Part shown: positions 1-7,793 of the stretch, one piece after another
Layout of the letters: each line of letters opens with the position of its first letter
How positions within the stretch are numbered: position 1 is the first letter of the stretch
Assembly: GCF_000723465.1 (NCBI RefSeq)
Contig: NZ_HF545617.1
Coordinates: 186,001 to 250,000, forward strand
Source: Ruminococcus bicirculans (ex Wegman et al. 2014)
GTDB lineage: Bacteria > Bacillota > Clostridia > Oscillospirales > Ruminococcaceae
Direction of reading: 5' to 3'
DNA length: 64,000 bases
Program-made: the position numbers and the translations under genes
Notes under the pieces: generated by a model
Told to the model about the DNA's origin: nothing
What the model saw: the letters and a program-made list of their open reading frames with translations, nothing else
Databases searched by the model: none

Positions 1-75
1 AAGGCTGTTATCATCAAGAATGGTGCTTATTCTGCACTGACAGCTGATGACATTGCCGCTTCTACTGCTCAGTAA
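1..75 (+). CDS. C-terminal end of branched-chain amino-acid ABC transporter binding protein (partial)
   Basis: The window opens inside a reading frame whose last 24 codons end at a TAA at 73-75. The visible tail is lysine- and alanine-rich and contains no diagnostic motif. The assignment as the extracellular substrate-binding component (LivJ/LivK type) rests on position: it is followed by a terminator and then by livHMGF, the usual order in Clostridia. The start and nearly all of the protein lie outside the window, so function is inferred from context only. Confidence 0.5.
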   Translation, partial: KAVIIKNGAYSALTADDIAASTAQ

Positions 76-118
76 TAGCTGAAATGAAGTGCGTACAAAG
101 AGTACGCTTAATATGAAA

Positions 119-151
119 AAACCGGCAATTGCGAAAAATTGTCGGTTTTTT
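119..151 (+). terminator. Rho-independent terminator after the binding-protein gene
   Basis: An 11-bp stem, AACCGGCAATT paired with AATTGTCGGTT (one G-U pair), has a short GCGAAA loop and is followed by a run of seven T. It separates the binding-protein gene from the livH promoter, so the abundant binding protein and the permease genes are probably transcribed as separate units. Confidence 0.85.
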
Positions 152-173
152 TGATTTATTTCATTAAAATGTG

Positions 174-202
174 TTGCAAAAACTACGGGGTTATGTTATA
201 AT
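174..202 (+). promoter_or_regulatory. Promoter of livHMGF
   Basis: TTGCAA at 174-179 and TATAAT at 197-202 are separated by 17 bp, a good sigma-A type promoter. It lies between the upstream terminator and livH and leaves a 5' leader of about 85 nt. Confidence 0.75.
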
Positions 203-222
203 TTATTGTATATTGTGTTTAT

Positions 223-267
223 GACAAGGACAGATGTAATATATGTGATTACATCTTGTGCTTTGTC
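223..267 (+). other. Long hairpin in the livH 5' leader
   Basis: Bases 223-240 are nearly complementary to 248-267: GATGTAAT pairs with ATTACATC, and GACAA pairs with TTGTC at the base, with small bulges between. It ends just before the livH ribosome site (AAAAGGAAGG at about 274-283). No T-run follows, so it is not a terminator; it may stabilise the transcript or affect translation. Confidence 0.5.
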
Positions 268-294
268 TATTCCAAAAGGAAGGAATGTTTGTAT

Positions 295-1176
295 ATGGGT
301 TTTCTTAATAACCTCATCAACGGAATAAGCCTCGGCAGTATATACGCAGTTATAGCTTTGGGCTATACGCTTGTATACGGTATTGCCAAAATGCTTAACT
401 TCGCACACGGCGATGTTATTATGGTGGGCGGATATGTTATATTCACCTGCATGACCACATGGGGACTAAACTCTTGGCTTTCCATAGTTCTTGCAGTTAT
501 TGCCTGCACACTTCTAGGTATAGTCATCGAAAAGGTGGCGTATAAGCCGCTCAGACAAGCTACTTCGCTTGCGGTGCTTATCACTGCCATAGGCGTCAGC
601 TACTTTTTGCAGAACATCGCACTGCTTATATTCGGTGAAAAGCCTGTAAACTTTACATCAGTTGTAAACGTGCCGAGCATCAAGCTTTTTGACGGACAGA
701 TAGTTATTTCCGGAGAAACATCAGTTGCAATAATCGTATCTATACTCATTGTAGTTGGTCTTTCATTGTTCATCAACAAAACCAAGAGCGGACGTGCAAT
801 GCTTGCAGTATCTGAGGACAGAGGTGCAGCTCAGCTCATGGGCGTAAACATCAACCGCACTATCTCTCTTACATTCGCTATCGGCTCAGGTCTTGCCGCA
901 ATTGCAGGCGCACTGCTTTGCTCAGCTTATCCTACGCTTCAGAACACCACAGGCGCAATGCCTGGTATCAAAGCGTTCGTTGCGGCGGTATTTGGCGGTA
1001 TCGGCTCAATACCGGGCGCTATGATCGGCGGTATCCTTATCGGTGTTATCGAGATACTTGGACGTGCCTATATCTCACCGCAGCTTGCCGACGCTATCGT
1101 TTTTGCTGTTCTTATACTTGTGCTTATCATCAAGCCTACAGGTATCCTCGGCAAGAAGATAAGCGAAAAGGTATAA
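295..1176 (+). CDS. livH: Branched-chain amino-acid ABC transporter permease LivH
   Basis: This 293-residue polytopic membrane protein has the LivH N-terminus (MGFLNNLINGISLGSIYAV), in which G-SLG-IYA-ALG-TL-YGI is typical of the family. The glycine-rich segment near residue 220-245 (AFVAAVFGGIGSIPGAM) is the conserved cytoplasmic loop that contacts the ATPases. With LivM it forms the membrane channel for leucine, isoleucine and valine import. The start at 295 is preferred over an upstream in-frame ATG at 256 because AAAAGGAAGG sits about 11 bases before it. It is first in livHMGF; the gap to livM is 68 bp. Confidence 0.93.
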   Translation: MGFLNNLINGISLGSIYAVIALGYTLVYGIAKMLNFAHGDVIMVGGYVIFTCMTTWGLNSWLSIVLAVIACTLLGIVIEKVAYKPLRQATSLAVLITAIGVSYFLQNIALLIFGEKPVNFTSVVNVPSIKLFDGQIVISGETSVAIIVSILIVVGLSLFINKTKSGRAMLAVSEDRGAAQLMGVNINRTISLTFAIGSGLAAIAGALLCSAYPTLQNTTGAMPGIKAFVAAVFGGIGSIPGAMIGGILIGVIEILGRAYISPQLADAIVFAVLILVLIIKPTGILGKKISEKV

Positions 1177-1244
1177 AAGTCAACTTAAAATTTTCGAGCA
1201 GACTTGCTTTGCAGTTCTGTTTTATCTGAAAGGATTGGTTTTTT

Positions 1245-2339
1245 GTGAAAAAAGAAGGGGCTAGCGCAAAAACAAAGTTTTTTAAGCCGCAGACCAGAAA
1301 AAGCTTTATCACATACGCAATGGTGATAGTTGCCTTTGTGGTAATGCAGATACTCAGCAGCGGCGGATATATCTCAAGTATGCTCACAGGACTTCTTGTT
1401 CCTCTGTGTGTATACTCTATACTTGCAGTATCCCTTAACCTGACAGTTGGTATACTTGGCGAGCTTAGCTTGGGTCAGGCAGGCTTTATGTGCGTTGGCG
1501 CATATACAAGTGCGATATTCTCTATCGTTACTTCTGAAACTATTGAAAATGTGTGGATCAGATTTCCTTTGGCTATCCTTATAGGCGGAATAATTGCCGC
1601 AGTGTTCGGCATACTTATAGGAATACCTGTTCTCAGACTTAAAGGTGACTATCTCGCTATCGTTACACTTGCGTTCGGTGAGATCATAAAGAACGTTTTC
1701 GCAGCACTTTACCTTGGTTATGATTCTAAGGGTGTTCACGTTTCTCTCAAAAGTCTCTCAAACCTTAACCTTGAGCCTGACGGAAAGCTTATACTGAACG
1801 GCCCTCAGGGTATCAGCGGCACACCTAACGATTCTACATTCATTATCGGCGCTGTTATGTTGCTTATCACTCTTATCATTGCCTATAACTTTGTATATTC
1901 AAGAACGGGAAGAGCAGTAATGGCTATCAGAGATAATGTTATCGCAGCCGAGTCTGTAGGTCTTAACATCACAAAGTATAAGCTTGTTACTTTTGCATTG
2001 ACTGCATTCCTGGCAGGCTGTGCAGGTGCGCTTTATTCTCATAACTTCTATACGCTCCAGGCTTCTAAGTTCGACTATAACCTGTCTATCCTTATCTTGG
2101 TATTCGTTGTTCTGGGCGGTATAGGCAGTATCAGAGGAAGTGTTATCGCAGCTATCGTGCTTGTTCTGCTTCCAGAAATGCTAAGAAGCATAAACAGCTA
2201 CAGAATGCTTATCTATTCTATCGTCCTTATCGTAATGATGATAATAACCTCAAATGAAAAGACAAAGACCTTTATCAGTGCAAATACTGCTAAGTTCAAG
2301 GCTTTGTTCAAGCGTGAAAAAGTAAAGGAGGCTGAGTGA
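1245..2339 (+). CDS. livM: Branched-chain amino-acid ABC transporter permease LivM
   Basis: This 364-residue second permease of the LIV system begins at a GTG with GAAAGGA about 10 bases upstream. After a basic N-terminus there are about eight to ten hydrophobic segments. The LivM-type motifs L-LTVG-LGELSLGQAGFM (around residue 66-84) and FVVLGGIGSIRGSV (around residue 285-300) are visible; the second is the ATPase-contact loop. The stop is one base before the livG start, so the genes are translationally coupled. Confidence 0.93.
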   Translation: MKKEGASAKTKFFKPQTRKSFITYAMVIVAFVVMQILSSGGYISSMLTGLLVPLCVYSILAVSLNLTVGILGELSLGQAGFMCVGAYTSAIFSIVTSETIENVWIRFPLAILIGGIIAAVFGILIGIPVLRLKGDYLAIVTLAFGEIIKNVFAALYLGYDSKGVHVSLKSLSNLNLEPDGKLILNGPQGISGTPNDSTFIIGAVMLLITLIIAYNFVYSRTGRAVMAIRDNVIAAESVGLNITKYKLVTFALTAFLAGCAGALYSHNFYTLQASKFDYNLSILILVFVVLGGIGSIRGSVIAAIVLVLLPEMLRSINSYRMLIYSIVLIVMMIITSNEKTKTFISANTAKFKALFKREKVKEAE

Positions 2340-2340
2340 T

Positions 2341-3099
2341 ATGGCACTTCTTGAAGTAAAAAACCTCGGCATCTCATTCGGCGGACTCCGCGCAGTTGAC
2401 GAGTTCAGCATAACAATAGAAAAAGGTCAGCTCTATGGTCTTATTGGGCCGAACGGAGCAGGAAAGACCACTATCTTCAATATGCTCACAGGCGTTTATA
2501 AGCCAACAGACGGCACAATCGTTCTTGACGGAAAGAACATCACCGGCAAAAACACTATCGAAATAAACCGTGCAGGCATTGCCCGTACATTCCAGAACAT
2601 CAGACTTTTTAAGGATATGACGGTGCTTGACAACGTCAAGGTCGCTCTTCATAATCATTATAAATACAGCACCTTTACAGGCGTTTTCAGACTGCCTAGA
2701 TATTTCAAGCTTGAAAAGGCAATGGACGCAAAGGCGCTGGAGCTTCTGAAGGTTTTCGAGCTTGACGATAAGGCGAGTCTGCTTGCTTCCGGACTTCCGT
2801 ATGGCGATCAGAGAAAGCTTGAGATCGCAAGAGCCCTCGCAACACAGCCGAAGTTGCTGCTTCTTGACGAGCCTGCTGCCGGCATGAATCCAAACGAAAC
2901 AGCGGAGCTTATGGATACTATCCGCTTTGTAAGAGATAATTTTGATATGACGGTGCTGCTTATCGAGCATGATATGAGCCTTGTTTCAGGTATCTGCGAA
3001 AAGCTGTCTGTGCTGAACTTCGGTCAGCTCCTTTGTGAGGGTAAGACAGCGGAAGTGCTTAAAAATCCTGAAGTTATCACCGCATATCTGGGCGAATAA
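2341..3099 (+). CDS. livG: Branched-chain amino-acid ABC transporter ATPase LivG
   Basis: This 252-residue ABC ATPase shows the Walker A GPNGAGKTT (about residue 37-45), a LivG-like GIARTFQNIRLF Q-loop, a Walker B LLLLDEPAAGMNP and the switch histidine in LLIEHDM. The ABC signature is degenerate: SGLPYGDQRKLEIARAL, as is common in LivG. It pairs with LivF to power LivHM. AAAGGAGG lies just upstream, inside the end of livM. Confidence 0.94.
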   Translation: MALLEVKNLGISFGGLRAVDEFSITIEKGQLYGLIGPNGAGKTTIFNMLTGVYKPTDGTIVLDGKNITGKNTIEINRAGIARTFQNIRLFKDMTVLDNVKVALHNHYKYSTFTGVFRLPRYFKLEKAMDAKALELLKVFELDDKASLLASGLPYGDQRKLEIARALATQPKLLLLDEPAAGMNPNETAELMDTIRFVRDNFDMTVLLIEHDMSLVSGICEKLSVLNFGQLLCEGKTAEVLKNPEVITAYLGE

Positions 3100-3112
3100 G
3101 GGGGTAAGTAAA

Positions 3113-3823
3113 ATGGCAATGTTGGAAATCAATGATCTACACGTCAATTATGGCATGATAGCCGCTTTGAAAGGTATCTCCTTTGAGGTAAACGAGGGCG
3201 AGGTCATTTCCCTTATAGGCGCAAACGGAGCAGGAAAGACCACCACTCTGCACACCCTTACAGGTCTTATCTCTGCAAAATCGGGTTCTATCAAATTCAA
3301 CGGCGTGGAGCTTACAAAAACTCCTGCACACAAGATCGTGGAAATGGGTATAGCACACGTTCCTGAGGGAAGAAGAATATTCCAAAACCTCACAGTACTT
3401 GATAACCTTAAGCTTGGAGCATTTACAAGAAAAGACAAGGAGAATATACCGAAGGATATTCAGGATATATACGAGCGTTTCCCTAGACTTGCAGAAAGAA
3501 AAAATCAGATAGCAGGTACTCTTTCAGGCGGTGAGCAGCAGATGCTGGCAATGGGCAGGGCGCTTATGTCAAGACCTAAGATAGTTGTAATGGACGAGCC
3601 GTCAATGGGTCTGTCACCGATACTTGTGTCAACCATATTTAAGATAATCGAGGACATAAGAAAGAGCGGCACAACTGTACTGCTTGTTGAGCAGAACGCA
3701 AAGAAAGCCCTTGCTATCTCAGACAGAGCTTATGTTCTTGAAACGGGCAAGATAGTTCTGTCAGGCAAGGCGTCTGATCTTATCAATGATGAGTCGGTCA
3801 AGAAAGCATATTTAGGTGAATAG
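3113..3823 (+). CDS. livF: Branched-chain amino-acid ABC transporter ATPase LivF
   Basis: This 236-residue ABC ATPase has Walker A GANGAGKTT, the LivF-typical HVPEGRRIFQNLTV Q-loop region, signature LSGGEQQMLAMGRAL, Walker B IVVMDEPSMGLSP and switch LLVEQNA. A longer in-frame opening exists, but ATG 3113 is chosen because it is preceded by a purine-rich GGGGGTAAG site and begins exactly at the conserved N-terminus (MAMLEINDLHV). It is 13 bp after livG. Confidence 0.94.
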   Translation: MAMLEINDLHVNYGMIAALKGISFEVNEGEVISLIGANGAGKTTTLHTLTGLISAKSGSIKFNGVELTKTPAHKIVEMGIAHVPEGRRIFQNLTVLDNLKLGAFTRKDKENIPKDIQDIYERFPRLAERKNQIAGTLSGGEQQMLAMGRALMSRPKIVVMDEPSMGLSPILVSTIFKIIEDIRKSGTTVLLVEQNAKKALAISDRAYVLETGKIVLSGKASDLINDESVKKAYLGE

Positions 3824-3835
3824 GAGTTGAGCTTT

Positions 3836-4447
3836 ATGGCAAGGATCATAACCATTGCAAGGGGAATCGGCAGTGGCGGAAGAACTGTAGGAAAAATGCT
3901 GTCAGAGGATATGGGTATAAAATATTATGATAAGGAGCTTATAAAGCTTGCAAGCGACGAAAGCGGTATAAATGAACGCTTTTTCGGGCTTGTTGATGAA
4001 AAACTGAAAGGTTCTTTTCTGAGAAAGGGCGGAGTTTACAAGGGTGAGCTTCTTGACCCTGATGATCACGACTTTACTTCTGACAGAAATCTTTTCAATT
4101 ATCAGGCGAAGATAATAAAGCAGCTTGCAGACAGAGAGCCTGCGGTAATAGTTGGCAGGTGTGCTGACTATATTCTCCGTGACAGAAAAGACGTGCTTAA
4201 GGTTTTCATATATTCTGATATGGAAACTGCGGTCAAGAATATCGTCGATCTGTATGGTGTTTCTGTAAAAGAGGCTGTCAAGATAATCGAAAAGACAGAC
4301 AAGGAGAGAAGCGATTATTATCGTCACTACACAGGCAGGGATTGGACAAATGCGAAAAACTACAATCTGTGTCTTGATACCAGCGACATGAGCTATGACA
4401 AGTGCGTTGATATCATTAAGGGATATATAAAGCTTCTTGAAGAGTAA
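3836..4447 (+). CDS. Cytidylate kinase-like family protein
   Basis: This 203-residue protein of the cytidylate kinase-like family (Cytidylate_kin2) begins ITIARGIGSGGRTVGKMLSE, a P-loop-like G-SGG-T motif, followed by YYDKELIKLA, typical of this family. A later segment, AVIVGRCADYILRD, is also characteristic. The substrate is unknown; the family is distinct from true CMP kinase (Cmk). AGGAG overlapping the livF stop is 9 bases before ATG 3836; an upstream in-frame TTG at 3827 would leave no room for it. The gene appears to be the last of the liv transcript, an association that may be only transcriptional. Confidence 0.85.
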   Translation: MARIITIARGIGSGGRTVGKMLSEDMGIKYYDKELIKLASDESGINERFFGLVDEKLKGSFLRKGGVYKGELLDPDDHDFTSDRNLFNYQAKIIKQLADREPAVIVGRCADYILRDRKDVLKVFIYSDMETAVKNIVDLYGVSVKEAVKIIEKTDKERSDYYRHYTGRDWTNAKNYNLCLDTSDMSYDKCVDIIKGYIKLLEE

Positions 4448-4458
4448 GGCATAAAAAT

Positions 4459-4494
4459 AAAGCCGCATTGCTTTTTTGGCAGTGCGGCTTTTGT
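4459..4494 (+). terminator. Terminator between the liv operon and the convergent FAD gene
   Basis: AAGCCGCATTGC pairs with GCAGTGCGGCTT around a TTTTTTG loop (one G-T pair), with TTTTG after the stem and an A-rich flank before it. It can serve the plus-strand liv operon and probably also the convergent gene ending at 4506. Confidence 0.8.
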
Positions 4495-4505
4495 GATATA
4501 TGAAA

Positions 4506-5885
4506 TCAGTTGAATTTTTCTGAAATAGTCCTTGCGGCAAATACTCCTGATGCAGAAGCCTGCGACAGAGAGTGCGTAACGCCTGAGCCGTCGCCAAGGA
4601 CGTAAAGACCTTTGACAGCAGTTTCAAGGTTCTCGTCAACGTCAACTCTTGAATTGTAGAACTTGACCTCAACGCCGTAAAGAAGCGTGTCGATATTCGC
4701 CATACCGGGTGCTATCTTATCCAGAGCGTATATCATTTCGATAATATCGTCAAGCTGTCGCTTTGGGATAACAAGGCTCAGGTCGCCCGGAGTAGCTTTA
4801 AGCGTAGGGTTAAGGAACGTCTGACCAAAGCGGTGTTCGTTTGTACGTCTGCCTGCAACAAGGTCGCCGAAACGCTGAACAAGCACTCCACCGCCAAGCA
4901 TATTAGACAGCCTTGCGATAGACTCACCGTATGCGTTTGAGTCCTTGAAAGGCTCAGAGAATGTGTTGGATACCAGCAGAGCGAAGTTTGTGTTCTCAGT
5001 TCTCAGCGCAGGGTCAGCATAGCTGTGTCCGTTTACTGTGATGATGCCGTTTGTATTCTCGGTAACTACCTCACCGTATGGGTTCATGCAGAATGTTCTT
5101 ACAAGGTCGCCGTATTTCTTTGTGCGGTAAACTATCTTGCTTTCGTATACCTTGCTTGTGATATGCTCAAAAACAGCCGCTGGTATCTCAACACGAACGC
5201 CGATATCAACTCTGTTTGAACGTCTTTTGATACCAAAGTTGTCGCATATCTCAGATATCCATTTTGAACCGCTTCTGCCTGCTGCAACAACAGCGTTTGA
5301 GCAGTGATACTCGTCCTTGTCTGTGATAACAGTGAAGTCGTTCTCCTTGCCTGTTATACCCTGAACACTTTCATAAAATTTTATGTCTATCTTGTCCTTG
5401 ACAAAGTCATAGATGTTCTGGAGTATCTGCATATTCCTGTCAGTGCCAAGGTGTCTTACCTGAGCGTCAAGGAGGTGAAGGTCATATTTCAGAGCCATTG
5501 CCTTGATGTCGGAAGAAGTTGTGGAGTAAAGCTTAGCGTCCTGACCGCCCATTTCAAGGTTTATTTTGTCGACATACTGCATAAGCTCGATAGCCTTTTC
5601 CTTGCCGGTAAATGTGTAAAGGTCACCGCCGAAATTGTTTGTGATGTTATATTTGCCGTCCGACATTCCGCCTGCACCGCCGAAGCCGTGCATAATGGAG
5701 CATACCTTGCAGTGAATGCAGGACTTAACTTTTTTGCCATCTATAGGACACTTACGCTTGCTGACAGGTCCGCCCTGATCAATAATGCAAACTTTTATGT
5801 TTTTGTCAAGCTTGACAAATTCGTATGCCATGAATACGCCGGCTGCACCTGCACCGACAACAACTACGTCATAATTCTGAGCCAT
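4506..5885 (-). CDS. FAD-dependent dehydrogenase (COG2509-like)
   Basis: This 459-residue flavoprotein begins with a Rossmann dinucleotide fold, YDVVVVGAGAAGVFMAYE (GxGxxG), followed about 20 residues later by an acidic strand end (CIID). A cysteine cluster C-x10-C-x2-C-x2-C near residues 46-62 and a glycine-rich FGGAGGMSDGK segment follow. The C-terminal YVLGDGSGVTHSLSQASASG is the second FAD-contact motif. This architecture matches uncharacterised FAD-dependent dehydrogenases; the physiological substrate is not known. The start is supported by GAAAGGAAA 7-8 bases upstream. It appears monocistronic. Confidence 0.85.
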   Translation of the reverse strand: MAQNYDVVVVGAGAAGVFMAYEFVKLDKNIKVCIIDQGGPVSKRKCPIDGKKVKSCIHCKVCSIMHGFGGAGGMSDGKYNITNNFGGDLYTFTGKEKAIELMQYVDKINLEMGGQDAKLYSTTSSDIKAMALKYDLHLLDAQVRHLGTDRNMQILQNIYDFVKDKIDIKFYESVQGITGKENDFTVITDKDEYHCSNAVVAAGRSGSKWISEICDNFGIKRRSNRVDIGVRVEIPAAVFEHITSKVYESKIVYRTKKYGDLVRTFCMNPYGEVVTENTNGIITVNGHSYADPALRTENTNFALLVSNTFSEPFKDSNAYGESIARLSNMLGGGVLVQRFGDLVAGRRTNEHRFGQTFLNPTLKATPGDLSLVIPKRQLDDIIEMIYALDKIAPGMANIDTLLYGVEVKFYNSRVDVDENLETAVKGLYVLGDGSGVTHSLSQASASGVFAARTISEKFN

Positions 5886-5990
5886 AACTATTTCCTTTCA
5901 AATCAAAATCCAATTTATTTTTATCCATAAAACGGGCGGCCGCACCTTTGCAGAAGATAGCCTGAAAGGAGATAACCGCCATATTTTTTT

Positions 5991-7358
5991 CTATTTTATA
6001 TCAAATACGATAGTAGCCAATGTGAAGAATATCAGTGTTGAGCAAGTGTCAACGATAGTGGTGATAAGCGGGGCAGCCATGATAGCAGGGTCAAGATGAA
6101 GTTTCTTGGCAGCCATTGGGAGCATGCAGGCGATAAGCTTTGAAAGCACAACAGTTGCCATGATAGCCATACTTACCGTGAATGCAAGCTTGTAGCAATC
6201 CACAGATGTGTCACCGTGATACACCAGAACTATTCTTATAGCATTGACTATAGCAAGGATAACGCTGCAAAGAAGCGCGACTCTGAACTCTTTCCACATG
6301 ACCTTGAAAAAGTCTTTCATTCTTATCTCACCAAGCGCCATGCCTCTTATAACAAGGGTCGAGGTCTGAGAGCCGCAGTTTCCGCCTGTGCCACTAAGCA
6401 TTGACAGGAACGATACCAAAACAGGGACAGCCGCAAAAGCAGACTGATATTTGTTTACGATAGCACCCGTAAGGGTAGCCGACAGCATAAGTATCAAAAG
6501 CCATGCTATTCTGTTTTTCGCATGAGTGAAAACAGAGGTCTTGAAATAGGAATCGTCACTTGGCGCAACGGCAGCCATTTTAGAGAAGTCCTCAGTGGTC
6601 TCCTCCTCGATAACGTCCATAGCGTCGTCGAATGTAACGATACCGACCATGCGGTTTTCTCTGTCAACAACAGGCAAAGAAAGAAAGTCATATTTTGAGA
6701 ACATGGAAGCAACATACTCTTTATCCTCAAGAGTATCAACGGAAATAACGTTGTCCTCCATTATATCCTCTATTTTATCGTTATCATCAGCAGTTACGAT
6801 ATCAAGCAGTGAAAGCACTCCCACGAGCTTTCTGTTCTCAGTGACATAAAGTGTATTTACAGTTTCCTTGACCATACCAACGTGTCTTATCCAATCCAGT
6901 GCTTCCTTGGCGGTGTAGCTTCTGTGAAGATAAACGTACTCGGTGGTCATAATAGAGCCTGCACTGTCTTTAGGATATTTGAGTATCTGATTTATCTGCT
7001 TTCTCGTTTCTGCGTCAGCAGACTTGATTATCCTTGCAACAACATTTGCAGGCATTTCCTCGATAATATCTACCGTATCATCAAGATAAAGGTCGTCAAC
7101 GATCTCCTGAAGCTCTTTATCCGTAAAGGCATTGATAAGCATCATTTGTGTATCGCTGTCCATATAAGCGAAAACGTCAGCCGCAACGTCCTTGTTCAAA
7201 AGACGGAACAGCAACGGAAGCTCGTATTTCTCGACCTCGTGATCGTCATAAAACTGCTGCAAAAGAGCAGCCACGTCGGCTTCGTTCATATCCATAAATA
7301 TTTCACGGATAGCCTTGTAGTTTCTTTTCTTTAACAGCTCCAATACTGTGTTAAACAT
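5991..7358 (-). CDS. mgtE: Magnesium transporter MgtE
   Basis: This 455-residue Mg2+ channel/transporter has the expected domain order: an N-terminal superhelical MgtE_N domain (about 1-120, with repeats such as EADVAALLQQF), two CBS domains (about 125-250, with LPVVDRENRMVGIVTFDD) and a five-helix membrane domain with the family motif SGTGGNCGSQTSTLVIRGMALGE. CBS and N domains sense cytosolic Mg2+ and close the pore when it is high. The start at 7358 follows GGGGGAAAC; an upstream in-frame extension of 12 codons is not supported. A 26-codon ORF with its own ribosome site lies between promoter and gene. Confidence 0.95.
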   Translation of the reverse strand: MFNTVLELLKKRNYKAIREIFMDMNEADVAALLQQFYDDHEVEKYELPLLFRLLNKDVAADVFAYMDSDTQMMLINAFTDKELQEIVDDLYLDDTVDIIEEMPANVVARIIKSADAETRKQINQILKYPKDSAGSIMTTEYVYLHRSYTAKEALDWIRHVGMVKETVNTLYVTENRKLVGVLSLLDIVTADDNDKIEDIMEDNVISVDTLEDKEYVASMFSKYDFLSLPVVDRENRMVGIVTFDDAMDVIEEETTEDFSKMAAVAPSDDSYFKTSVFTHAKNRIAWLLILMLSATLTGAIVNKYQSAFAAVPVLVSFLSMLSGTGGNCGSQTSTLVIRGMALGEIRMKDFFKVMWKEFRVALLCSVILAIVNAIRIVLVYHGDTSVDCYKLAFTVSMAIMATVVLSKLIACMLPMAAKKLHLDPAIMAAPLITTIVDTCSTLIFFTLATIVFDIK

Positions 7359-7482
7359 AATGTTTCCCCCTAACAGCAGCGGTAATAAGCACAACAGTAC
7401 AAATAATTGTACTTATACCAACTCTGTACAAATATAAGGATCTACCAAAACACAGATCGTCCTATTCAATTAAAATTGATAT

Positions 7483-7563
7483 TTAGATCACAAAAAGGCT
7501 GCCACAAACGGGCGAGCCGCTCTGCAATCGAGGGGCGATCGTATTCTGACTGGCGTCGTCCAT
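7483..7563 (-). CDS. Possible leader peptide upstream of mgtE (26 aa)
   Basis: A short ORF encodes MDDASQNTIAPRLQSGSPVC followed by GSLFVI. It starts at ATG 7563, 9 bases after a consensus AAGGAG (7573-7578), about 55 nt after the predicted transcription start, and ends with TAA 125 nt before mgtE. Two hairpins lie between it and mgtE: one pairs 7437-7443 with 7454-7463, and AGTACAAATAATTGTACT sits at about 7397-7414. Leader peptides that start with acidic residues and contain prolines control Mg2+ transport genes in enterobacteria (MgtL); a similar role here is inference. Caveat: part of the ORF resembles a GC-rich element found on the other side of mgtE, so it could be a non-coding repeat. 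Confidence 0.5.
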   Translation of the reverse strand: MDDASQNTIAPRLQSGSPVCGSLFVI

Positions 7564-7625
7564 TTGTACACACTCCTTAAAAATCATGATTTATGCACGT
7601 TTTTACTATTCGCACACATAATATT

Positions 7626-7654
7626 ATTATACGCTTACCTTGTTTTTTTGTCAA
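7626..7654 (-). promoter_or_regulatory. Promoter of mgtE
   Basis: On the minus strand TTGACA (7649-7654) and TATAAT (7626-7631) are separated by exactly 17 bp: a consensus sigma-A promoter. It gives a leader of about 260 nt before mgtE. No M-box riboswitch was recognised in that leader. Confidence 0.85.
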
Positions 7655-7723
7655 GAAATTGTTTAATTTAATTTTATGAACGTGCTGTAAATTTGCGAAG
7701 TATAATGAATTGCTTTTGACCTC

Positions 7724-7752
7724 TTGCCAAACGGGGAGAAATAGGGTATAAT
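7724..7752 (+). promoter_or_regulatory. Promoter of ahcY
   Basis: TTGCCA (7724-7729), a 17-bp spacer and TATAAT (7747-7752) lie about 35 bases before the ahcY start, back to back with the mgtE promoter. Confidence 0.75.
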
Positions 7753-7793
7753 TATAATATTGATCGAATAATAAACCGAAAGGAATTGATAAA

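Noticed and set aside
7359-7625. M-box Mg2+ riboswitch upstream of mgtE
   Set aside because: I could not match the conserved M-box core on the minus strand. A covariance-model search would be decisive.
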